Below are positions 1 through 5,313 of a stretch of DNA of 5,509 nucleotides, piece after piece; positions within the stretch are counted from its first letter, which is position 1; each line of letters begins with the position of its first letter. The notes under the pieces were generated by a model. It saw only the letters and a list, made by a program, of their open reading frames with translations. It did no database searches and was not told where the DNA came from. Position numbers and translations under genes: made by a program. Source of the stretch: Deltaproteobacteria bacterium (GTDB taxonomy: Bacteria > Desulfobacterota > GWC2-55-46 > JAUVFY01); NCBI GenBank assembly GCA_030594025.1, contig JAUVFY010000100.1:1-5509 (forward strand), given 5' to 3'.

Positions 1-51
1 AAGACCGAGGGTAAGGCAGAAAAGCCCGTGCCGTCGGGGACACCGCAATAA
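1..51 (+). CDS. Possible C-terminal tail of an upstream gene (partial)
   Basis: The first + strand frame is open from the window edge and would encode KTEGKAEKPVPSGTPQ before a TAA at 49-51. The Lys/Glu/Pro-rich composition is what one expects of a disordered protein tail, and third positions are mostly G or C, as in the other genes here. Nothing in it identifies a function. Such a gene would converge on the methyltransferase that ends at 130. Sixteen codons cannot prove coding; the neighbouring + frame is also open for a similar distance, so this is tentative. Confidence 0.3.
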   Translation, partial: KTEGKAEKPVPSGTPQ

Positions 52-93
52 GCTGCGGGGATTTTGCGAGCTCCCGTTACTTTAAAATCCCGC
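43..93. repeat. Overlapping inverted repeats in the convergent intergenic region
   Basis: Two hairpins share bases. A short one pairs CCGCA (43-47) with TGCGG (54-58), followed by GGATTTTG. A longer one pairs GCGGGGATTTT (55-65) with AAAATCCCGC (84-93), ten pairs with one bulged G and an 18-nt loop. They lie between a possible + strand gene end and the - strand methyltransferase end, so a transcription-terminator role is reasonable. Neither has a convincing terminal T-tract, and in the longer one the A/T pairs sit next to the loop rather than at the base, which is not the classic arrangement. Confidence 0.35.
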
Positions 94-129
94 CCCCCTT
101 AACACCACGAACGGTTCCGCCCTTTCTTA

Positions 130-738
130 TTAACCGGGTTTCTTAAGGACGCAGAAAAGGGCCTTTGGAAGTGGGCTGAGGGTCCCATGGTAGACCGTTT
201 GCTCGATGGAAAGGATTTTAAACCGGGTTCTGAAAAGTCTTTTTATCTCATCCTGGGTAAACCGGTAAGGACCCCCCTTCATCTTTTCCAGGTGGCTGAA
301 GCACTTTAAGAAAAGGTAACCCCCGGGTTTTATCAAGCCGTCTATTATCCCTACGTAATCCTTTCTCTTCCCGGGGGCTATAACGTGGAAGCAGCCGCGG
401 TCGAATATGAAGTCGTATTCCTTCTCGAGCTTGGTCTCGAGTATATCATCCCGCCGGAACTCTACATCCAGGCCCCTTTTTTTCGCTTTCTTCAGGGCGT
501 TCTTAACCGACGTCTCCGAGATGTCCGTTGCCGTGACATTAAAACCCCTGGCGGCGAGTGCCAGGGCCTGGGTGCCGGGACCCGTGCCCAGGTCCAGTGC
601 GAACCCGTCCCGGATTTTATGCCTCTTCAACGCCCCTTCCAGGTCCGGGTCAATCGCCGGGTGGTACCAGGGCATGGACTCTACCTTCTCCTCCCGGTAA
701 TATTTTTCCCAGTCGGGGAATTCACGAATCTTCGCCAC
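130..738 (-). CDS. Class I SAM-dependent methyltransferase (TPMT/TehB-like)
   Basis: A 202-residue cytosolic protein with the Rossmann-type methyltransferase fold. Motif I is ALDLGTGPGTQAL (residues 47-59), which binds the methionine part of SAM. Asp72 in TATDIS fits the acidic residue that contacts the ribose. RDD (96-98) follows strand 3, YDFIFDRGCFHVI (108-120) is motif IV and KPGGYLFLKCFS (137-148) is the strand-5 region. The N-terminal WEKYY and MPWYHP segments and the DRGCFH motif resemble thiopurine/thiol- and tellurite-type methyltransferases (TPMT, TehB), which methylate small soft nucleophiles; the actual substrate cannot be told. The start is GTG at 738: GGGAGG (749-744) lies five bases upstream, and the ATG overlapping it at 740-738 is in another frame. 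The gene stands alone, divergent from the aldo/keto reductase. Confident for the fold, not for the substrate. Confidence 0.85.
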   Translation of the reverse strand: MAKIREFPDWEKYYREEKVESMPWYHPAIDPDLEGALKRHKIRDGFALDLGTGPGTQALALAARGFNVTATDISETSVKNALKKAKKRGLDVEFRRDDILETKLEKEYDFIFDRGCFHVIAPGKRKDYVGIIDGLIKPGGYLFLKCFSHLEKMKGGPYRFTQDEIKRLFRTRFKILSIEQTVYHGTLSPLPKALFCVLKKPG

Positions 739-754
739 ATTTTCCTCCCACGTC

Positions 755-820
755 AGTATAACGGAAGCAAAAATTCAATGTCTTCAGCCATATAATAACA
801 TTAACCGAAACCGTTATAAA
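755..820 (-). promoter_or_regulatory. Candidate sigma70 promoters for the methyltransferase
   Basis: Two candidates read leftward. The distal one has TTTATA (820-815), a 17-bp spacer and TATTAT (797-792). It is preceded by an A-rich stretch on its own strand (about 843-821) that would serve as an UP element, and it would give a leader of roughly 45 nt. The proximal one has AAGACA (784-779), an 18-bp spacer and TATACT (760-755), but would start RNA almost at the ribosome binding site. The distal one is preferred. Both -35 boxes match consensus at only four of six positions. Confidence 0.35.
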
Positions 821-870
821 TTCGTTTTTTCGCTTTTTTCTTTAAGGCCGGGCGCAGGCCAGAGTAGATG

Positions 871-879
871 TGTTAGAAT
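871..879 (+). promoter_or_regulatory. Extended -10 promoter for the aldo/keto reductase
   Basis: TGT (871-873) directly followed by TAGAAT (874-879) forms an extended -10 element; TAGAAT matches TATAAT at five of six positions. No -35 box is recognisable at the proper distance, which extended -10 promoters tolerate. A T-rich tract lies further upstream at 825-843. RNA would be expected to begin about seven bases past the -10 box, at or next to the ATG at 886, and no Shine-Dalgarno sequence is present in that gap. Confidence 0.45.
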
Positions 880-885
880 TTAGTT

Positions 886-1719
886 ATGGGGATATTAAAA
901 AGGAAGCTCGGAAGGACCGGGGTGGAAGTAACCATCCTGGGTCTCGGCGGAGAGGGGGTTCTCAGGACCTACGGGTACGAACGGGAGGCCTACGAGTTGA
1001 TAAACAGGGCCATAGACCTGGGGGTCAATTACTTCGAATCGGCTCGGGCTTACTCAGGGAGCGAGTCTTATTACGGAGGTGCCTTAAAGGAGAGAAGAAA
1101 GGAGATCTTCCTTGCGAGCAAATCTCATGCAAAGGACATGAGGGGCGCAGAGGCTCACCTCGAAGAGACCCTGAGGAACATGAAGACCGACCACCTTGAC
1201 CTTTGGCAGATACACGACGTAAGGACTCCCGCCGAACTGGAAGAGATCTTCGGCCCCCGGGGGGCCCTTTCTGCATTCGTAAGGGCGAAGGAGAAGGGCC
1301 TAGCGAGGTTCATCGGGGTCACGGGCCACCAGGACCCTTCGGTTCTAAGGCAGTGTATCGAGCGGTTCGACTTTGATACCGTGCTTTTACCGGTAAACCC
1401 CGCTGAGCCCGCCTACAGGGATTTTATTGAGGAGGTAATCCCCGTTGCCTCTTCTAAGGCAATGGGTATCGTGGGGATGAAGGTCTACATGAGGGGGCTT
1501 TTTTCGAGGCTCCCCGGGTTTACCACGATGGAGCCCTTTTTCCGGTTTGCCCTGTCCGAGCCCGTAACGAACGTTGTTATAGGGTGCGACGGGACGGACC
1601 AGTTAAACGAGAACGTGCGTTTTGCGGCCTCTTTCGAGCCCATGAGCCAGGGGGAGAAAAAGGAGTTAATTAAAAGGGTTTCCCATTATGCGCGCGAGCT
1701 CATGTATTACAAGGAGTGA
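886..1719 (+). CDS. Aldo/keto reductase family oxidoreductase
   Basis: A 277-residue (beta/alpha)8-barrel oxidoreductase, expected to use NADPH to interconvert carbonyls and alcohols in the cytosol; the substrate is unknown. The N-terminal KRKLGRTGVEVTILGLGGEG is the usual first strand. The catalytic tetrad can be followed: Tyr56 in SARAYSGSE, Lys79 in IFLASKSH and His110 in DLWQIHDV. The fourth position, normally Asp, is Glu51 (NYFESARAY). GVTGHQDP (144-151) and the late VVIGCDGTDQLNENV (230-244) fit the cofactor-side loops of this family. It is somewhat shorter than typical bacterial members of about 300 residues, and no C-terminal iron-sulfur cluster motif is present. The ATG at 886 aligns with the usual N-terminus but lacks a Shine-Dalgarno sequence. 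It diverges from the methyltransferase and ends 18 bp from the convergent ferritin-like gene. Confidence 0.88.
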   Translation: MGILKRKLGRTGVEVTILGLGGEGVLRTYGYEREAYELINRAIDLGVNYFESARAYSGSESYYGGALKERRKEIFLASKSHAKDMRGAEAHLEETLRNMKTDHLDLWQIHDVRTPAELEEIFGPRGALSAFVRAKEKGLARFIGVTGHQDPSVLRQCIERFDFDTVLLPVNPAEPAYRDFIEEVIPVASSKAMGIVGMKVYMRGLFSRLPGFTTMEPFFRFALSEPVTNVVIGCDGTDQLNENVRFAASFEPMSQGEKKELIKRVSHYARELMYYKE

Positions 1720-1737
1720 GGGTTTAAAAGTTTTTAC

Positions 1738-2601
1738 TTACGAAGGCCTGTCCAGAACATCTGCAACCGCCTTCCTCAGCTCATTTACCGGCACCGGGTG
1801 TACGAGGCACTTGAGGTTGTTTGCCCTGAAAAAGAGGCTGTCCCTTTCATCGATGCTGTCCGTGCAGAAGATTATCCGTTCGTTCATTTGCGGGTACAAC
1901 TTGACGGCCTTTTTGTAGAATTCTATTCCGTCCATAACGGGCATTCTAACGCAGGCAATAATGGCCGCGTAGTAGTTTCGAGCGAGTTTTTTTAAAGCCT
2001 CCTCACCGTTCGCGACCACATCTACCCCACCCTCGTCTTTAAGGACGGCGGCAAAAAGGGACGCTATAGATTCCGAATTATGCACCACTAGGATGTTTTC
2101 CCGCCATACAGAGGAATAGCCCCTTATCCTTTCAACAAGCCCCTTTAGCGAGGGGTCGGATTCCAGGAACCTTTCTATGGACCTTTTATGCTGCTGTAAC
2201 TTTGGTGCTACACGGGAGTATTTATGCGGGGCGTCCTTAACCGCGTTTATCGTGCACAGGAATATATCGTTCCACTCCGAGAACTCGACTGTGACCATGT
2301 GCTCGAAGAGGGCCCGCCTGGTAAGCTTTTTCCCGTCCAGAGCCCTTTCAAGGGAGGTGAAGGGATCTTCTATCTTTTTTTTTGTTTCGCCATCGAGGGT
2401 AATAAAGAAGGGGAGTTGGATTTTGTCTTTCAGGCGTTCGGCGATATCGCGGATGATCTCAAGATGGTCTTCTTCAGCCTCTGCCAGGCGGCTGAGGAAG
2501 CGTGAAAGCTCCTTGTCTTCACAAAAGAGATTCGCGGCCTTTTCGTAGCACCTTCTTGCCCGGTCTTCTATAGTAATGAGCCATCCGATTATTTCCTTCA
2601 T
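1738..2601 (-). CDS. Ferritin/rubrerythrin-like domain fused to a degenerate receiver domain
   Basis: A 287-residue soluble protein of two parts. Residues 1-150 are helical and resemble a rubrerythrin-type ferritin-like bundle: Glu12 and Glu20 in helix A, ExxH at 43-46 (EAEEDH) and ExxE at 106-109 (VEFSEW). The expected fourth-helix ExxH is replaced by LQQH (135-138), so a full di-iron site is doubtful. Residues 168-285 are a CheY-like receiver (NILVV at strand 1, RMPVMDG at 219-225). Its key positions are changed: the acidic pair is His174-Asn175, the phospho-acceptor is Cys217 and the lysine is His268; Thr247 is kept. It therefore probably cannot be phosphorylated conventionally. The ATG at 2601 is chosen because AGGAGG (2612-2607) lies five bases upstream and the ferritin-like homology starts there; an in-frame ATG at 2676 adds 25 unrelated residues. 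Biological role unknown; iron, oxygen or redox sensing is a guess. Confidence 0.72.
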   Translation of the reverse strand: MKEIIGWLITIEDRARRCYEKAANLFCEDKELSRFLSRLAEAEEDHLEIIRDIAERLKDKIQLPFFITLDGETKKKIEDPFTSLERALDGKKLTRRALFEHMVTVEFSEWNDIFLCTINAVKDAPHKYSRVAPKLQQHKRSIERFLESDPSLKGLVERIRGYSSVWRENILVVHNSESIASLFAAVLKDEGGVDVVANGEEALKKLARNYYAAIIACVRMPVMDGIEFYKKAVKLYPQMNERIIFCTDSIDERDSLFFRANNLKCLVHPVPVNELRKAVADVLDRPS

Positions 2602-2606
2602 ACTTG

Positions 2607-2649
2607 CCTCCTGGTATACATTATGAGAGGCGCAAGGAAGGAACATCAA
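2607..2649 (-). promoter_or_regulatory. Promoter and ribosome binding site of the ferritin-like/receiver gene
   Basis: TTGATG (2649-2644), an 18-bp spacer and CATAAT (2625-2620) make a reasonable sigma70 promoter, matching four and five of six positions. Transcription would begin near 2613, immediately before the strong AGGAGG (2612-2607), giving a leader of only about 12 nt. This placement puts the in-frame ATG at 2676 upstream of the promoter, which supports the start at 2601. Confidence 0.5.
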
Positions 2650-2667
2650 CTGAGATGAAATTTTAAC

Positions 2668-2695
2668 AAAAAACAAGCTCCCGGGTCAAGGCTCG
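2668..2695 (-). terminator. Possible Rho-independent terminator of the aminopeptidase gene
   Basis: On the - strand CGAGC (2695-2691) can pair with GCTTG (2678-2674), five pairs including one G-U, around a 12-nt loop. Six U residues (2673-2668) follow at once. The hairpin spans the aminopeptidase stop codon at 2688-2686. The stem is short, so this is a weak terminator at best, but the U-tract position is right. Confidence 0.4.
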
Positions 2696-3807
2696 ACAAG
2701 GGCCCCGTCTTTGAGTAACTTTGTCCTTTTGCCGTCCTTTTCGATCTCCAGGGTGGGTTTAAAGAACACAAAGTCCTGGTGGAAGGGGACCCTGACGTTC
2801 CCGCCGAAGGTCGAGTTGTCGCCGAGGGCTATGTGTACGGTGCCAAGTATCTTCTCGCTCTCGAGAATGTTATCGGCTCTTGTTGCCTTGTCGTTGGTGC
2901 CGAGGCCGAGCTCGGCTATGTTGCCCACGAGGGGGTTCTTCTTTATCTTGTTTTTAAGCTCCCCGGCAAACTCCTCGTCGCCCATGACCTCCACGGCCCT
3001 GCCGCCCTGGACCTTAACCGTAACGGGGGTCTTGAGCTTTCGCGTAGGGGCCCAGTCGAGGACCAGAACCCCCTCGGCGGTACCTTCCACGGGTGCCACG
3101 AAGGCCTCTCCCGCGGGCAGGTTGCCGAAGGCCCCGGCTTTTGTGAGTATCCCCGTGTCTGACTCCACCCGCCTTCCCTTTATGGAGAAGCTTATGGAAG
3201 TCCCGTTGGGACACGAGATATAGACCCCATCGCCCTGGTTAAGCCGCGAGGCGAGCTCAACGGTTCTCCTTCGGACCTCGTCCCAGTCGGCACTCATGGC
3301 CCCGGTGAGCATTTCCTGTTCAAAAAGCGGCATGCTCGCATACCTCGCAGCGGCGCCCTTTGTAAGAAGCTCCCTGAACCTGGTGTGGCTTGTTGAAAAA
3401 TTCGAAAGGGCCACGACGCAATCGACCGCATCGCCGGAGTGTTCACGCACTATGGACTCGCAAGCCTTGAGCTCCTCGTCGTCGGCCTTTTTGGCCAGTA
3501 GTCTCTCGAAGATGTCTTTTTCCTTAAGCTCACTTACAACCGCGGACCCGAAAGCTGCCTCCCAGACCCTTTCGGGAGGTTCAACCCCGTGGCCGCCGAC
3601 AGAGGGGAATTCAAGGTAAATTGTGGTGTAGAGCTCCTTAGCGGCCTCGAAAAACCTCCCGGCTATCTTCTTTAGATCCTCCCTCCTCAACCTTTCGGCC
3701 GTGTCCGGGGCCTCGTCTTCGGTTATGAGGTCAATAAAAATGAGAAGCCTCTCACCCCTTTTTACCCCGAGGTTTACGGTGAGGATTTTTTTGATTATTT
3801 CATCCAT
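2686..3807 (-). CDS. M29-family metalloaminopeptidase (AmpS/AmpT-like)
   Basis: A 373-residue cytosolic protein of the thermophilic-aminopeptidase family (MEROPS M29, COG2309), which removes N-terminal amino acids from peptides with a two-metal site. Conserved blocks follow in order: NLPAGEAF (Glu234), NIAELGLGTN (Glu299), GTVHIALGDN (His325) and PFHQDF (His343, Asp345). The E-E-H-H-D order matches the metal ligands of Thermus AmpT, with the same two-residue His-Asp gap. The loop between the two His is shorter (18 against about 33 residues) and contains no Tyr, although a catalytic Tyr is placed there in AmpT. At 373 residues it is about 35 shorter than AmpS/AmpT. ATG at 3807 is preceded by GAGG (3819-3816) with an eight-base gap. 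It diverges from the glycine-cleavage genes; a peptide-recycling role is likely, and a link to glycine catabolism is unproven. Confidence 0.87.
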   Translation of the reverse strand: MDEIIKKILTVNLGVKRGERLLIFIDLITEDEAPDTAERLRREDLKKIAGRFFEAAKELYTTIYLEFPSVGGHGVEPPERVWEAAFGSAVVSELKEKDIFERLLAKKADDEELKACESIVREHSGDAVDCVVALSNFSTSHTRFRELLTKGAAARYASMPLFEQEMLTGAMSADWDEVRRRTVELASRLNQGDGVYISCPNGTSISFSIKGRRVESDTGILTKAGAFGNLPAGEAFVAPVEGTAEGVLVLDWAPTRKLKTPVTVKVQGGRAVEVMGDEEFAGELKNKIKKNPLVGNIAELGLGTNDKATRADNILESEKILGTVHIALGDNSTFGGNVRVPFHQDFVFFKPTLEIEKDGKRTKLLKDGALVEP

Positions 3808-3869
3808 CTTTATTGCCTCGTTTAAAATCTTTAAAAGAACCTTCTACAGGCGTTGAGACTATAAAATAA

Positions 3870-3898
3870 AATATACTCTCCACCGGCCCCTTTGTCAA
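3870..3898 (-). promoter_or_regulatory. Near-consensus sigma70 promoter of the aminopeptidase gene
   Basis: On the - strand TTGACA (3898-3893, six of six) is followed by a 17-bp spacer and TATATT (3875-3870, five of six). RNA would begin near 3863, leaving a leader of about 55 nt before the ATG at 3807. The spacer contains GGGGCCGG, which is one arm of the inverted-repeat cluster of this region, so anything binding that repeat would touch this promoter. Confidence 0.72.
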
Positions 3899-3980
3899 CA
3901 GTGGCGGGCACGAGCGTTACGGGCTTGTGGACCAAGCTCAAAGGGGTTTCAAGGGGCCGGGTTTAACGGTTCCCGGCCCC
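3883..3980. repeat. Three-arm GC-rich inverted repeat between divergent promoters
   Basis: Arm A CCGGCCCCTT (3883-3892), arm B AAGGGGCCGGG (3951-3961) and arm C CCCGGCCCC (3972-3980) are mutually complementary. B pairs with C over nine perfect pairs with a 10-nt loop, and A pairs with B over ten perfect pairs, so the two stems exclude each other. A further CCCCTTTG (3887-3894) is complementary to CAAAGGGG (3939-3946). A run CTTTTAC follows arm C on the + strand, so the B-C hairpin looks like a modest terminator. No + strand gene or clear promoter precedes it, and both flanking promoters read away from it. Operator, orphan terminator or small-RNA end are all possible. Confidence 0.55.
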
Positions 3981-4027
3981 GCACTTTTACCGCCCCTTCG
4001 GGCAAGCGACGGGCATGGATTTTTTCT

Positions 4028-4056
4028 TTGACATTCTTTTCCCATTTCGTAATAAT
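4028..4056 (+). promoter_or_regulatory. Near-consensus sigma70 promoter of the gcv operon
   Basis: TTGACA (4028-4033, six of six), a 17-bp spacer and AATAAT (4051-4056, five of six) form a strong-looking promoter. RNA would begin near 4063, giving a leader of about 48 nt to the gcvT ATG at 4111. This leader is too short for a glycine riboswitch, and none of the conserved riboswitch core is visible. The promoter lies downstream of the ATG at 4015, which rules that codon out as the start for this transcript. Confidence 0.7.
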
Positions 4057-4110
4057 TCAATCCACGGCCTCCGACTCCCCGGCATAGACAAAACTTATAT
4101 CAAGCAGTCC

Positions 4111-5214
4111 ATGGAGTTAAAAAAGACCCCTTTACATGAAGTCCACAAAAGGCAAGGAGCAAGATTCATCGCCTTTTCTGGCTGGCAGATGCCGGTTAAG
4201 TTCTCAAGCGAGACCGATGAACACCGTGTAGTTCGCGGTTCCTGCGGGCTCTTTGACATAAGCCACCTCGGGCAGGTGGAGGTTACAGGGCCCAGGGCCC
4301 TCGTACCGGTCCAGGCCATCACCACCAACAACGCCACGGCACTCGATGACGGGCAGTGCCAGTATACGCTTCTTTGTAACCCGGAGGGCGGGATAGTTGA
4401 CGATTGTATCGTTTACCGTTTCTCTTCAAAAAGGTTCCTTTTTTGCGTTAACGCGGTTAACACGGACAAGGTCTTTCAATGGATAAGACAAAACTGCCCC
4501 GATACCATTACCGTAGAGGACAGGAGCTCCGCGCTTGCCCTTTTTTCGCTCCAGGGCCCGGCCTCCGCAAAGGTCCTCGGGCGCCTCCTGGACACCGACC
4601 CTTTAAGTATAAAACACTTCCACTTCCTTGAGACCTCTGTGGCAGGGGTTGAGGCGGTGGTGTCCAGGACCGGCTATACCGGCGAAGACGGCTTTGAGCT
4701 TTACATTGACACGGAAAAGGCAGAAGGGCCCTGGCAGGCACTTCTGGAGGCGGGCTGTGGCGAGGGGATTCTACCCTGCGGACTTGCCGCAAGGGACAGC
4801 TTGAGGCTTGAGATGGCCTACCCCCTTTACGGTAACGAGCTCAGCGAGAAGACCACACCCATTGAGGCGGGGTTGAAGAATTTCGTAAAGTTTGATACAG
4901 AGTTTATCGGTAAAGAGGCCTTGCTGAGAAAGGCAAAAGGAGGTGTTAAAACCAGACTCGTCGGGTTTGAGATGCTTGATAAAGGCATTGCACGCTCCGG
5001 TTACAGGATAATGAAGGAAGACAGGACCGTAGGCGTGGTAACGAGCGGCTTGTTTTCCCTCACTCTCAAACGCGCAATAGCCCTGGGCTATGTGGAAGAG
5101 GATTTGACAAATCCGGGTACCGAGATAAATATAGAGATAAGGAAAAGGCCCCTGAGGGCCGTGGTAAGGGAAACGCCCTTTTATCGCAGGACCGCTTCGG
5201 CGGCAGCCGGATAG
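4111..5214 (+). CDS. gcvT: Glycine cleavage system T-protein (aminomethyltransferase)
   Basis: GcvT takes the aminomethyl group held on the lipoyl arm of GcvH, transfers the one-carbon unit to tetrahydrofolate as 5,10-methylene-THF and releases ammonia. The 367-residue product has the full family pattern: LKKTPLHEVHKRQGARF at the N-terminus, FSGWQMPV, GLFDISHLGQ, GGIVDD (93-98, holding the catalytic Asp region), SRTGYTGEDGFELY (185-198), GLAARDSLRLEMAYPLYGNEL (start near 224) and the C-terminal GVVTSG...RAIALGYV block. Length is normal for bacterial GcvT. The open frame reaches back to an ATG at 4015, but those 32 extra residues do not resemble the family, no other usable start lies between, and a strong promoter sits inside the extension, so ATG 4111 is chosen. 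Its Shine-Dalgarno sequence is weak. gcvH follows after 99 bp on the same strand. Confidence 0.95.
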   Translation: MELKKTPLHEVHKRQGARFIAFSGWQMPVKFSSETDEHRVVRGSCGLFDISHLGQVEVTGPRALVPVQAITTNNATALDDGQCQYTLLCNPEGGIVDDCIVYRFSSKRFLFCVNAVNTDKVFQWIRQNCPDTITVEDRSSALALFSLQGPASAKVLGRLLDTDPLSIKHFHFLETSVAGVEAVVSRTGYTGEDGFELYIDTEKAEGPWQALLEAGCGEGILPCGLAARDSLRLEMAYPLYGNELSEKTTPIEAGLKNFVKFDTEFIGKEALLRKAKGGVKTRLVGFEMLDKGIARSGYRIMKEDRTVGVVTSGLFSLTLKRAIALGYVEEDLTNPGTEINIEIRKRPLRAVVRETPFYRRTASAAAG

Positions 5215-5259
5215 ACACCCGGTTCGGGCGAGGGCCATACTTCGGCTCCGTGCCGTGCG

Positions 5260-5279
5260 TATAATTAAAACTCTATAGT
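5260..5279 (+). promoter_or_regulatory. Possible internal -10 elements upstream of gcvH
   Basis: The 99-bp gcvT-gcvH gap contains a perfect TATAAT (5260-5265) and a TATAGT (5274-5279). No recognisable -35 box lies at 16-18 bp from either, and the TG at 5256-5257 is one base too far for a proper extended -10. A small hairpin, CGGC (5243-5246) with GCCG (5252-5255), precedes them. They may add transcription of gcvH beyond read-through from gcvT, but AT-rich sequence yields such boxes by chance. Confidence 0.25.
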
Positions 5280-5313
5280 ACGAATTAATCGTAAAAAATA
5301 AGGAGGGAAAAAT

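Noticed and set aside
738..740. ATG start for the methyltransferase
   Set aside because: The ATG overlapping the GTG start is in a different frame that does not encode the methyltransferase.
1720..1737. Bidirectional terminator between the convergent reductase and ferritin-like genes
   Set aside because: The 18-bp gap is AT-rich with TTTAAAAG and a T5 run but has no GC-rich stem.
2602..2676. ATG at 2676 as start of the ferritin-like/receiver gene
   Set aside because: It adds 25 residues unlike the domain, lies upstream of the predicted promoter, and ignores the strong AGGAGG placed correctly for the ATG at 2601.
2711..3223. Open frames on the + strand opposite the aminopeptidase
   Set aside because: They are complements of a well-conserved gene with biased codons; translations are Ser/Pro-rich without domain features.
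3992..4003. GCCC-CTTC-GGGC stem as a terminator upstream of gcvT
   Set aside because: Only four pairs, and the T-rich tract begins about 15 bases later, too far to act as its U-tract.
3808..4110. Glycine riboswitch upstream of gcvT
   Set aside because: gcv operons often carry one, but the likely leader (4063-4110) is too short, and no paired aptamer core with the conserved G/A-rich junction segments can be found in the region.
5192..5203. CCGC-TTCG-GCGG hairpin as a gcvT terminator
   Set aside because: It lies within the last gcvT codons, has no following T-tract, and gcvH continues in the same direction.
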